The notes: generated by a model not told the origin, from the sequence alone. 64,000 bases of DNA from Zanthoxylum bungeanum (GCA_019454045.1 SKCR01006547.1:1-64000), one strand, 5' to 3'. Counted from the stretch's first letter, positions 1 through 8,849 are shown. Made by a program: numbers and translations.

Positions 1-301
1 TAATCACATGCATGCAAAATGGCTTCTCCGTGAATTAGGAGCCTGCTTACACTCTTGGTCCGGAGTTGGATGGATATTTTGGGCTTGGGCCCATTCTCCT
101 CTTATGCGTTTGAAATTCTCCTTTCATTTGATTGTTCTTGTAGTTCTCGTTTCTTGGGCGTGTATTTGGCCTTGTTTGAACTTTTGGTTCCTTGCTTTGT
201 GCTTTTCGCATTCTCTTGGGGATGTTTCTTGTACAATTGTACAAAACACATCTTTTTGAAATATACTTGTAACATTTTCCAAAAAAAAAAAAAAAAAACT
301 A
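1..301. other. Non-coding flank, no gene recognised
   Basis: T-rich, low-complexity sequence without a convincing coding region. It ends in a run of about 17 A (282-298) that abuts the RPL9 fragment. The last ~45 bases (around 254-298) resemble those next to the second RPL9 copy at about 23060-23115. They are therefore probably part of the same ancestral RPL9 intron rather than a poly(A) tail. Confidence 0.5.
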
Positions 302-442
302 GCAGGAACTGAAGTGACATTCATTTCTCCAAGAAAGTTACGGATCTCAATGGACTTGTTAGCGTTAGCGATGGAGGCGTTGATGGGAAAGTGAGCATAT
401 ACGAATCTCATCTTGTAACGGTAGCCATTAGTGACGCCGGTG
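302..442 (-). pseudogene. RPL9: RPL9 (60S ribosomal protein uL6) exon fragment
   Basis: Read on the minus strand, this encodes a middle segment of cytosolic ribosomal protein L9 (uL6 family). It includes the family-typical stretches [18 protein letters not shown] and [21 protein letters not shown]9 is about 190 residues; only ~45 are present. On the 5' side (above 442) the match stops abruptly and runs into unrelated sequence. On the 3' side it runs into what looks like intron followed by an A tract. With no N- or C-terminus and no partner exons nearby it cannot make L9. A longer relative lies at 23106-23419, so the window holds two copies of the same gene piece. Confidence 0.85.
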
Positions 443-1030
443 ATTGTGGATGTTGGATTTCGCCCGAGGTCCACAATCGAGAATTTATAGGTTGGGGCAC
501 TAGCGATCATGCAAAAAAAATATAGAATGAGCGGGGAGTATTGCCCACCAGTGTGGTGGGTGCCGTAGACACTCCGACGCTCAAGTCAGTGATGAAGACG
601 AGCGGTAAATAATAGAAGAACAAGGTCAGAAGTTACCTTGACTTCAGTTGACAGCCGTGAGGGCGGTGGCCGGTGTTTAGAGAGTAGAAAGCTTTGAGAG
701 ATCAAGTTTGAGAGCTAAAAATTGCCCCCTTCTCGCTTGGATTACCTCTTCTATTTATATGCACTTGAGAGGTGTGCATATTTAATACATTAATTGTTTG
801 CCTGTTGGATGCTGGGAACGGTTGATCTATGAATGAGGGAGTTATGAGTTCGAACGTTTCGTGGGTTGGCAACTGATGAGTTAGAAGGCCATTTTGGTAA
901 GATATTTTCTTGGGCATGGGCTTGTGAAATAATTTGGACCAATATGGGCTTTCAAACGGGTTTTGGATTCTTTAGACTGACGGGTGATGAGTGTCGGGCC
1001 TACTTTTGTGCGTGGGCCTGAAAAGGTAAT
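443..1030 (-). mobile_element. Part of an old LTR (Tat/Ogre-like), inner half
   Basis: On the minus strand this reads like the promoter-distal half of a plant Ty3/gypsy LTR. A TATA box (TATAAATA, around 751-760) is followed by a CT-rich leader and then a sequence of the type CTTGAGCGTCGGAGTG. That motif recurs in the U5 of Tat/Ogre-group elements, from my general knowledge. Element A sits in the upstream part of this LTR, which seems to resume at 10951-11441. No coding content. Confidence 0.45.
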
Positions 1031-1552
1031 TGATGAGCGGAAAATATATCAATATTTACCGCCCCTTTAACTTAATATTTTATTTAGTTTCTCGGTTTGA
1101 TGAACTTTTTGATGTGTTTTAGTTTATTTTGCAGATAAAATAATATCGGGTCTCAATGAAATCATTTAGGATGAAATATGGGTCAAATAATGACAATTAT
1201 TGGACTTGATATTTTAATTTTGGAGATTGGAAACTTGAAAGGGCGTTTTGACGAAGTGCATTTTTGGAAATTCCAGTTTTGCGCATATGTCGTATTTTGG
1301 GCATAACTTTTTACTTAGATATCGGATTAAGCTGATTCAAGTTTCAGATTAAAGAAGACTCAAAGATCTACAACTTTTAAAGACAAAATAATTTCGAATT
1401 CTGAAGATTTCATGCCCGAAATTGATGAACCATCCAGCAGTGTGTAGTGTGTAATTATTAAAGTCACTTTCAATCATTTTCAAAGCAAAAAATAAATTAA
1501 TAAATAAATAATAAAAATTATCAAATCATCACCAAACATGATAAGAGATTAG

Positions 1553-1661
1553 TGGAGCAATTAATAATGGATTTGGTGGAGCAATTAGTGGAGCAATTAG
1601 TGGAGCAATTAATAATGATTTGGTGGATGATTTGATGGAGGCAAAATTTTGCTTATAAATA
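1553..1661 (+). promoter_or_regulatory. LTR promoter: GTGGAGCAATTA repeats and TATA box
   Basis: Several copies of a GTGGAGCAATTA-type unit precede TATAAATA at 1654-1661. This is the expected place for the transcription start of the element. The 3' LTR has the same arrangement, with TATAAATA at 9476-9483. The ACGT-core array seen in B and C is absent here. Confidence 0.7.
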
Positions 1662-1869
1662 CCAAGCCATTTCATTTGTAAAATTCATACTTTCTTCTAA
1701 GGAATTCCTTAAGAATACTAAGAAGATTGTACTTTTACGCACAATACTTTTCTTTCTTTAATTTTCAGTTTTTACTTTTCAGTATTGAGGAGGTAACTCC
1801 CCTTTGCTGGGGTAAAAGGTAAAACTTTTATTACTAATATTTAGATTAATCTCCCTTAATTATAATATA

Positions 1870-2050
1870 TAAACTAGTTAAAACCTGACTTAACGAGGAT
1901 ACCGCCATATTGGTCGGTTGGTTTAATTATTTAAATTGGTTTAAACCTGACTAAACTGGATACCGCCTGATTGGTCGGTTGGTAATTAATTATTAATTTG
2001 ACTTAATCTGGATACCGCCTATATGGCTGGTTGGTAATTATCATGCAAAG
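1870..2050 (+). repeat. ~65-bp tandem unit with ACCGCC...GGTCGGTTGG dyad
   Basis: Three imperfect units, each containing GATACCGCC followed by ATTGGTCGGTTGG or a close variant. The same unit recurs in the 3' LTR (about 9795-9950), with more copies in the B and C LTRs (43310-43580, 45850-46010, 53235-53405, 63440-63710). It lies downstream of the TATA box, in the transcribed leader, and each unit has ACCG/CGGT half-sites that could pair. Confidence 0.75.
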
Positions 2051-3044
2051 TTAATATATTATATTAAGGGAGATATCTAAAATAGAAGTAATAAAAGTGG
2101 ATCATTTTACCTCAGCATTTTCTTTTATTGTAATTTTACTTTATTTACTTTTCAGCAATTACTTTTCAGAAATTTACTTTTTAGCAATTTACTTTCAGCA
2201 TTTAATTTTCAGTATTTAATTTCAGCATTTAATTTTCAGTATTTAATTTTCAGTATTTTACTTTATGTCTTTTATTTTATTTAAGTTTTTTTTACTACCC
2301 GTAAATATGTGTCGTAACTAAGCCAGTTATCTGGGGTTGTGATGAAATCCAATATCACCGGTTTATAAGGGGTTAAATTATAGTTTGGGTAATTTAAAGG
2401 TTTACTTATTAAGTCTTAAGCTTAATGTGTCTTGTTAATTGGTCACTAATAAGATTGATGTGGTAAATCTAAAATAAACTTGACAAAGGAATTTTAGGTT
2501 TCAGCCTTAGACTTAATAGCCCACGATCTTCTTTGAGGATAGATAACCCTTTAATAGATTTCCTTACAGGATAGGAATATACCTGTCGGGTGGGGGTAGC
2601 CATAATTGGAACTTAAACTTAATGAATCCAGATAATTTGGTTGACATAGACATATGGTTCAATTGGGTTAAACTGGGTATTTGCGTCTGACCATCGACAT
2701 AGGCTTTTGCATAATTTAGTGTTCCAGGTTGTAAACCGATTTATTACACAAACATAAATAACCACTTCATCTTTAAAATGATATTGGAAGAAATCACAAT
2801 CCTAGATAGTTTTTAATATTGAATTTTCTTAAAACCTACTTTCGAACAATTTTATTTACTTGTTTTTAAATTTAGAATCGTCACTATTTCAAATCAATCA
2901 AACAACCTGTTAGATACTAGTAATCATTTGACTTCATAAAATTAATAGATTAGATATTAAGTCCTCGTGGGATCGATATTTTTATACTACTTGAACGATA
3001 CGTGCGCTTGCGTTATACGTGTGTGTTTACGCCAGTCAAGTTTT

Positions 3045-3062
3045 TGGCGCCGTTGCCGGTGA
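3045..3062 (+). other. Primer-binding site of element A
   Basis: TGGCGCCGTTGCCGGTGA, six bases after the LTR end. This is the primer-binding sequence typical of Athila-type elements (attributed to tRNA-Asp). It has one difference (T at 3060) from the TGGCGCCGTTGCCGGGGA seen in B and C. Confidence 0.88.
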
Positions 3063-3169
3063 CTTATTTATCTTTCACTATTAATTTAGGGGTTAGATAC
3101 GTTACTTGTATCTAATTTCTTTTTACTTATTGTTTTTGTTTTCTTGTGTTTCAGGTTCTCAGAAACTAC

Positions 3170-4301
3170 ATGAGACGAACCAGAAGCTTTGAACTCCGAT
3201 CGCTTGACCCATAAATTGAAAGAACCATCAGACAGTTGAGAAGGGAAAGGCGAGAAGGCCAAGAAGCTTTAGTCAACATGGAACCTGAACCTTTGAACGT
3301 TGCACCACCAATTCCCATTCGAGACAGAACCATTCCGGTGGTTGACAAACTCATTTCCTGTATTGTACTTCCTCCCTTACCAGCAAATGCGTGTGACATC
3401 AAAAAATGCATTCAGATGATTCAGCAGTCAGTTCAGTTCGGGGGGAATGCAACTGAAGATCCTAATGCCCACATCAGTAACTTTCTGGAAGTTTACGGTA
3501 CTTTCAACTACAACAGAGCATCAGAAGAAGCAATGAGACTGCGAGTTTTCCCATACTCCTTGAAGGACAGAGCTAAAGCTTGGCTACATTCACTACCAGC
3601 AGGTTCCATCACAACTTGGAACACTCTAGCCACCAAATTCCTTGCAAAATACTTTCCACCGGCCAGAACTGCAAAGTTGAGGAATGACATCACATCCTTT
3701 GTACAACAAGATTCAAAATCCCTATGCGAAGCTTGGGAAATGTACAAAGATTTGCTCCAGAAATGTCCTCATCATGAGATTCCAAAATGGCTTCAAGTCC
3801 AAACATTCTATAATAGACTTTCTGGAATAATGAGAACCACAATTGATGCTGCTACTGGAGGAGCACTAATGGCAAAAGGAGAAGATCAGGCTTGGGATTT
3901 AATTGAAGAAATTGCCAACAATAATTCTTTGTGGCCAGCAGAAAGGAGCATGATCCAAAGAATCGCTGGGATTTATGAAGTTGGAGCCAACACAGCACTG
4001 AATGTCAAGCTGGATATGATTTGCAAAAATCTGGAAACTCTTAACATGAAGGTTAATGGTGGATCCACAAGTTCATCATAAAGGGAGCACCAGAAAACCA
4101 GTTCAGCAGGAAGAGACAGTGAATTTTGTCAACAATTTCAACAGACAAGTGAACAATCCATATTCCAACACCTACAACCCAGGGTGGAGGAATCATCCCA
4201 ATTTTTCATGGAGCAACAATTCAGGCCAACAGCAAAACTATCCACCACCTGAATTCCAACAACAGAACAAAAGCCAGGAGCAGAAAATGAACCAGGAATA
4301 A
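3170..4301 (+). pseudogene. gag: gag of element A, disrupted
   Basis: Encodes an Athila-type Gag that would form the virus-like particle. The natural start is the ATG at 3170, but a stop (TAA, 3212-3214) follows 14 codons later. The same frame is then open from 3215 to 4081 and includes the capsid-type segment with FLAKYFPPARTAKLRNDITSF and the conserved IDAATGGALMAKG. Near 4060-4080 the frame shifts, and the tail with NPGWRNHPNFSWSNN continues to 4301. Element B carries the same protein without the early stop. No CCHC zinc knuckle is visible. Confidence 0.88.
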
Positions 4302-4514
4302 CAGAAGTGTTGACCCACTTGAAAAAGTTAGAAGCAAAACACGACTCTCAAGCAGCAAGATATGATGCTATGTTTCAATCCAATCAGCATTAATTCAAAG
4401 TCAATCTGCTTCTATTAAAGCACTGGAGAATCAAATGGGGACAAATGGACAAATGCTCAGAGTTACAGACCGCCAGGTACCCTTCCTAGCAACACTGAGC
4501 CAAATCCAAGAAAC

Positions 4515-4826
4515 ATGGGGAAGAAACAATGTCATGCCATCATGTTAAAAAGCGGTACTGAAATCAACAAAGATGTTGGAGCCAAAACAACTGCTGAGGA
4601 AGTTCCAAAAGAAACAAAGCAACATATGGAGGAAAAAGAAGCAAAGGAAAAAGAACAGATCACTCCACCTCCACCTTTTCCTCAACGTCTTCAGAAGAAC
4701 AAATTAGACAATCAGTTTTCTCGGTTCCTGGAAATCTTCAAAAAGTTGCATATCAACATTCCATTTGCAGAAGCGTTGGAACAAATGCCCACATATGCCA
4801 AATTCATGAAAGATATTCTTTCATGA
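4515..4826 (+). pseudogene. Gag-protease linker region of element A
   Basis: About 100 residues, very rich in Lys and Glu, then proline-rich (ITPPPPFPQRLQK), ending in FAEALEQMPTYAKFMKDILS. That last stretch typically precedes the protease in Athila-type polyproteins. A stop (TGA at 4824-4826) separates it from the protease frame at 4836, where element B continues with SRKRRLGDYET. The short gap 4302-4514 holds frame-shifted linker sequence. Confidence 0.75.
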
Positions 4827-4835
4827 AAACGGAGA

Positions 4836-5492
4836 TTGGGAGATTACGAGACAATAGCATTAACAGAAGAATGCAGTGCTATCATTCAGAGGAAACTTCC
4901 CCCAAAATTGAAAGATCATGGCAGTTTCACTGTTCCTTGTGTCATAGGAGAACATGACTTTGGTAAGGCTTTGTGTGATTTAGGTGCGAGTGTTAACTTG
5001 ATGTCTTTTTCTATTTTTAGGAAATTACAGATTGGAGAAACAATGCCAACTTCAGTCTCACTGCAACTTGCTGATAGAACGCTTGTATTTCCAAGAGGCG
5101 TAGTTGAGGATGTGCTGGTCAAAGTTGACAAATTCATTTTCCCAGTAGATTTTATTGTCCTTGATATGGAGGAAGACACAGACGTGCCAATCATCCTTGG
5201 GAGACCATTCTTGGCTACAAGTCGAACCATTATTGATGTACAAAAAGGAGAACTAACCATGAAGGTACAAGACCAAGAAGTAACATTCAATGTTTTCAAG
5301 GCCATGAATTTCCCAGATTATGAAAAGAAAGAGGAATGTTTCAAACTCGATGTGATACACAGTACCATTCAGAACTCGGATGAAAGACAAAGTTCTACTG
5401 ACAAACTTAAAACATGTCAATTGCTTGTGGAGCCTAAAGATAAAGCGTCTTTTGTACTGAATGAGCCAATTCTTGCTCTACAAGGAACATAA
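4836..5492 (+). CDS. Retrotransposon aspartic protease (fragment of pol)
   Basis: A 218-codon open segment carrying the retropepsin-like domain that processes the polyprotein. The active-site motif is DLGAS at residues 48-52, followed by VNLMSFSIFRKL. The second conserved block is PIILGRPFLATSRTIIDV. This spelling (DLGAS rather than DTG/DSG) is usual for Athila/Tat elements. The upstream ATG is internal to the polyprotein, not a true start. The frame runs directly to a stop beside the integrase tail, because RT, RNase H and the integrase core are missing. Confidence 0.85.
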   Translation: MGDYETIALTEECSAIIQRKLPPKLKDHGSFTVPCVIGEHDFGKALCDLGASVNLMSFSIFRKLQIGETMPTSVSLQLADRTLVFPRGVVEDVLVKVDKFIFPVDFIVLDMEEDTDVPIILGRPFLATSRTIIDVQKGELTMKVQDQEVTFNVFKAMNFPDYEKKEECFKLDVIHSTIQNSDERQSSTDKLKTCQLLVEPKDKASFVLNEPILALQGT

Positions 5493-5852
5493 GAGAAAAA
5501 GTTCTACCAGCTCAACGAATTGGAGGAATTTCACAATCAGCCTTTTGAGGATGCCAAATTGTACAAAGAAAATGGCAAGAAAAGACATGATGAAAAGTTA
5601 ATGCGTATACAACTGGAACCAGGGCAGAAGGTACTGTTAAACAAATCAAGGATGAAATTCTTCCCATGGAAGCCAAAATCACGGTGGTCAGGTCCATTTG
5701 TGATCACCAAAGTTTTACCAAATAGAGCCGTTGAGATACATGATCATGACGCTAACAAAAATTTCAAGGTTAAAAACAAGCGTGTCAAGCACTACTGGGG
5801 AGAATCATTTGGGCGACAAAAAGAAAGTGTTACACTTTCAGATCCAGCTTAA
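5493..5852 (+). pseudogene. Integrase C-terminal tail, joined to protease by deletion
   Basis: Encodes the far C-terminus of integrase only. A helical segment beginning LNELEEFHNQPFEDAKLYKE is followed by the GPF-type module (SRWSGPFVITKVLPNRAVEI). In an intact element about 2.7 kb of pol would lie between this and the protease. Here the junction is within roughly 20 bases of 5492. The catalytic core is absent. Confidence 0.85.
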
Positions 5853-5990
5853 TGTTCGAGAAGCCAAGTCTGGCTGACGACTTTAAACTTAACGCTAGCA
5901 GGGAGGCAATCCATGCAATTTGTGTATATATTGTGATTTGGTGTGTTTTATTTTTGTGTGTTTAATTTTTGCAGGATTAGTCATTTCAAT
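5853..5990 (+). other. Post-pol leader with possible splice acceptor
   Basis: Short T/G-rich non-coding stretch conserved in B (about 56984-57110); its first part is also recognisable in C near 50900-50950. It ends in a T-rich tract and GCAG just before the next ATG, resembling a plant 3' splice site. This could give a spliced subgenomic RNA for the downstream ORFs; that is inference. Confidence 0.4.
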
Positions 5991-6572
5991 ATGGAAGAAG
6001 CTCTCGCAAATCTTCGCAAACAATTTCCTTCTCTCCCTCAAAAATCTCTGATGAAAGTATACAAAGCTCCCTAAAAAATCTCTTATGAAAGTATACAAAG
6101 CTCGCTTGGAACGGATGAGGTTATTGACAATCCATGGTATTCCTAATGATATTCGTTGGGTAATTGAAGCACGAGTCCGATTGGCAGGTGAGTCTTCTGA
6201 CTCTTTTATTTCACATCTGCCTGGTTTTGGAAGAAGCACCTATGCAAAGAAACGTAGAGCTAAGCAAATGGGTGTTTGTTACAAATGTGCACGATTAATT
6301 GCAACACTCGTTGTCGTTCTTTAGGAATGGTGTCTGATAATCGCGAAGAAAAAATTAAATTCATTAGGGATGGCTTGAGTAAGGAGTCTGTAGATGAAAT
6401 ATCTTCAACTCTTGAGACGCATCCCAGTGGATATGTTCATATAGCCATTCGCAAATTACATACACAATTTCAAAAAAAAAAGACAACTGTTAAGTCTGGG
6501 AATCTGACTCAAAAAGATCCTGTTTGCCAATTTATAAGAAAATTGGATGGGAAGCTTGTCCCTGATGCATAG
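5991..6572 (+). pseudogene. Unrecognised env-position ORF with Cys cluster (ORF2), disrupted
   Basis: I do not recognise this protein. It starts MEEALANLRKQF and is basic. A cluster CYKCA...NCNTRC (pattern CX2CX4CX3C) could bind zinc. It then has SLGMVSDNREEKIKF and THPSGYVH, and ends KLDGKLVPDA. In A it is broken by a ~31-bp tandem duplication at about 6047-6108 that creates a stop, and by a 2-base loss at the Cys cluster near 6290. The counterpart in B (56440-56983) lacks both of these lesions but has its own. Conservation in two elements, always next to LOG, argues that it is a real gene of this family. Whether it was captured with LOG or is a relic of an Athila env-like gene is open. Confidence 0.65.
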
Positions 6573-6823
6573 ACGTCAATCAAACCGTTACTTTTCTTGT
6601 AAATATTATATCTCTTTGTCTTTTCTTAATAATTATAATTTGTTTTGTTGTATTTTCTCCGACAGGATCCAGACCTTTTTGACTATCACGATAATATTTC
6701 GCTACTAATCGTCCTCTGGAAGATACTTGTGCTATTATTACTCACCCTTTTCCAGGTACTATAAATTCAGCCCGTCATTGCACTTTTGAAAACATCCAGA
6801 GTTGAGAAAGAAATACATAAAAA
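6573..6823 (+). other. ORF2-LOG spacer with intron-like and TATA-like motifs
   Basis: An AT-rich stretch (about 6597-6666) begins with GT and ends TTTTCTCCGACAG, resembling a short plant intron. The following ~135 bases stay partly codable, with NRPLEDTCAI in one frame, and are conserved in B. ACTATAAATT at 6758-6767 (TATATAAATT in B) looks like a TATA box about 60 bases upstream of the LOG start. These are motif readings only. Confidence 0.4.
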
Positions 6824-7477
6824 ATGGAAGCCACTTCAAGAAGACGAGTTGAAAACATCTGTGTGTTTTGTGGTAGTAGTGTTGGTACTAAGCCACAATA
6901 CATAGAAGCAGCACATGAATTGGGTCGAGTCTTAGCTGCAAGGAATATGCACTTAATATATGGCGGAGGAAATCTTGGACTTATGGGGATCGTTTCACAG
7001 GCTGTACAGGAAGGAGGTAGTCACGTTTTGGGAATCATCACAAAACCCTTGGCAGAGGCAAATCTTATTGGATCATCAAACGGAGAGGAACTGATCATGC
7101 CATGTATGTCTGAACGAATGGTAGAAATGATTAACCGTGCTGATGCTTTTATCGCTTTGCCAGGTGGCTTGGGTACATTGGAGGAAATTTTTATAGTTCT
7201 ATCTTGGGCGAACCTGAACATACACCAGAAACCGCTTGGACTGTTTAATGTTGATGGATTTTATGATTTTCTTTGTGTGTTTCTTGATGATGGCCGAAGA
7301 AATGGGTTCGTGTCAAAACCTATGAAAGAACTCATCTTCACTGCCAGAACTGCTCCGGATCTAATAGACCAACTCATAGCCTATGAATCACAAGTTGACC
7401 CTATCCTTTCAAAAATAAATTGGTTTGAGGACGATCGTGGTAAGAGGCGTAGAATTAATCTGGATCTTAACCTTTAA
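6824..7477 (+). CDS. LOG-like: LOG-family cytokinin riboside 5'-monophosphate phosphoribohydrolase, carried in element A
   Basis: LOG enzymes convert cytokinin nucleotides directly to active free bases by removing ribose 5'-phosphate. The ORF is uninterrupted over 217 codons, the usual LOG length. Visible motifs: ICVFCGSS near residue 12, GGGNLGLMG at 47-55, MSERMVEM with Arg98, and PGGLGTLEE at 113-121 with Glu121. Arg98 and Glu121 correspond to the catalytic pair known for the family. The ATG at 6824 gives the expected N-terminus (EATSRRRVENICVFCG). Plant LOG genes normally have several introns; this copy has none, which suggests capture from spliced RNA. It lies in sense orientation between pol and the 3' LTR. 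The C-terminus is unlike ordinary LOGs: a basic run RGKRRR (205-210), then LDLNL (213-217), an EAR-repressor-like motif. A broken sister copy is in element B. Confidence 0.92.
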   Translation: MEATSRRRVENICVFCGSSVGTKPQYIEAAHELGRVLAARNMHLIYGGGNLGLMGIVSQAVQEGGSHVLGIITKPLAEANLIGSSNGEELIMPCMSERMVEMINRADAFIALPGGLGTLEEIFIVLSWANLNIHQKPLGLFNVDGFYDFLCVFLDDGRRNGFVSKPMKELIFTARTAPDLIDQLIAYESQVDPILSKINWFEDDRGKRRRINLDLNL

Positions 7478-8004
7478 TTTCCAGTAGATTTCAGCTAACC
7501 AGGTACGACCTTCTTAACTCTCATTTTACTGTTTAAGACATTGGGGACAATGTCTCATTTAGGTTTGGGGGAGGGAATTAGTTGATCAGTACCTTATTTT
7601 TTTAGTTTGTGTGTTATTTTTATTTTTAGTCTAAAATTTTTCGAAAAATACAAAAAAAATTGGAAAATTTTCAAAAATTACAAAAATATTTTGTGTTTTT
7701 TGTTTTTATTCTGACTAAAAATGTGAAATTGGTAAGAGATAGCTGAGTAAGGAGTTTCCACTCCTGAGACGTATCTCAAACCTATTTCGAAACAAGTTAA
7801 TTTTTATTTATTTCATTTTGAATTATTTAATTTTTGAATTCTCCATAATACTAACTAAAAAGGAATCTTCATATGTTTAGTTAGCAGATATTATCAACAT
7901 ACATAGTAACATACGGACATGAGCTAAAATTGAAAAGTTTGTAATATTCAGTGCTCTAGTTTAATTGGAGGAAGCATCTAAAAAAGCAATGGAGTAAAAA
8001 AAAA
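7478..8004 (+). other. 3' untranslated part of element A
   Basis: Contains GACATTGGGGACAATGTCTCATTTAGG, the start of a purine-rich tract TTTGGGGGAGGG (around 7563-7574), and A/T-rich inverted stretches such as AAAATTTTTCGAAAAA (7635-7650). The region is conserved at matching positions in B and C (55240-55500, 48150-48470). No coding potential seen. Confidence 0.6.
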
Positions 8005-8116
8005 ATCTGAGATCCGAGTTATTAAGTCTGTAAGGGTGTTTTAACACCTAGTGCCCTAAAACCAACTGGTTTGGGAGTCACTGGCCCAAAGCTCGCTACA
8101 TGGATCGAAGATGCTA

Positions 8117-8194
<78 letters not shown>

Positions 8195-8303
8195 GAAGTC
8201 TGGGTAATTAAGTCCGTAGGGGTGTCTTAACACCTGATGCCCTAAAGCCAACTAGTTGGGAGCCATCAACCCAACACTCGTTACATAGATGAAAGATATT
8301 GTA
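8005..8303 (+). repeat. Duplicated ~110-bp 3' unit split by an (AT)n tract
   Basis: Two diverged direct copies (8005-8117 and 8193-8303) flank an AT dinucleotide run (8118-8192). Each copy has small hairpins such as GGTGTTTTAACACC, a conserved TGCCCTAAA(A/G)CCAACT block, and ends near CATGGATCGAAGATG. The same duplicated arrangement is present in C (47660-47900) and B (54748-54985). It therefore predates the split of these elements. Confidence 0.8.
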
Positions 8304-8681
8304 TATAAATAAAAAATAGAGAAAAATAAAAAAAAAATCAGAAAAATGAAAAATTATTCCATTGCTGCAAAAATGTGTGAATTCTGATAAAACTTTAGGA
8401 CAAAAATATTACTCTCTTATCAACTGCACTTATGACTGTTGTGGGAAAAAATGAGTTGTTTAATATTTTGTTGACTGTGTATATGGAGAATGGTAAATAT
8501 AATCGGAGAATTTACTTATTCAGTAATTTAGAATGAAACAAAACAACTATTGACTTGGAGTAGAAGTTTCACCTGATTAGTCACTAACTTCTTTATTCTA
8601 TTTTCTCTTGTCTTTTTGCTTTTGTGTGCATTAGTTTTTTATTATCTTTTTACTTTTGTAAAACGTTTGTGGGTATCGTTG

Positions 8682-8790
8682 CTGTAAGCCCTCACGAGAC
8701 TACAACTCGTCCACTAGGGACACCTAGGGGTTTAAAGGCTTGTTGCATATGTTAAATGCAACCGTGATCCCTACGAAGTGGCTTAGTTTA
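8682..8790 (+). ncRNA. Conserved multi-hairpin RNA element upstream of the PPT
   Basis: The + strand can form a closing helix (AAGCC 8686-8690 with GGCTT 8780-8784) around three hairpins: ACGAG/CTCGT (8694-8698, 8706-8710), CTAGG/CCTAG (8714-8718, 8723-8727) and TTGCAT/ATGCAA (8743-8748, 8756-8761). The three inner hairpins are preserved in B (44734-44851) and C (47178-47293), while the loops vary. A cis-acting retroelement RNA (packaging, export or reverse-transcription signal) is likely; the function is inferred. Confidence 0.5.
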
Positions 8791-8836
8791 ATTTTAATTT
8801 TATTTTGTTGTTTTGCTCGAGGACTAGAAAAATGTT

Positions 8837-8849
8837 AGGTTTTGGGGTG
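8837..8849 (+). other. Polypurine tract of element A
   Basis: AGGTTTTGGGGTG directly abuts the TG of the 3' LTR. The tracts of B and C read AGGTTTGGGGGTG on their own sense strand. Confidence 0.75.

Larger units (their letters stand above)
1031..3038 (+). repeat. Element A 5' LTR
   Basis: Starts TGATGAG and ends GCCAGTCA, immediately before the primer-binding site. It matches 8850-10950 over its whole length except for a ~90-base block present only in the 3' LTR (near 9550-9650). The U5 end is shared with the LTRs of B and C, but the U3 half is different, so A belongs to a separate subfamily. Confidence 0.93.

Noticed and set aside
47..510. A coding gene spanning the RPL9 fragment with [16 protein letters not shown] at its start
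   Set aside because: The fusion joins an LTR-like end to a partial RPL9 exon and then runs into an intron and an A tract. No complete domain.
4836..5492. A host aspartic protease gene
   Set aside because: The DLGAS motif, flanking gag linker and collinearity with element B show it is part of retrotransposon pol.
8682..8790. A tRNA gene
   Set aside because: The multi-hairpin fold is superficially cloverleaf-like but lacks the A and B box consensus, the T-loop and acceptor geometry.
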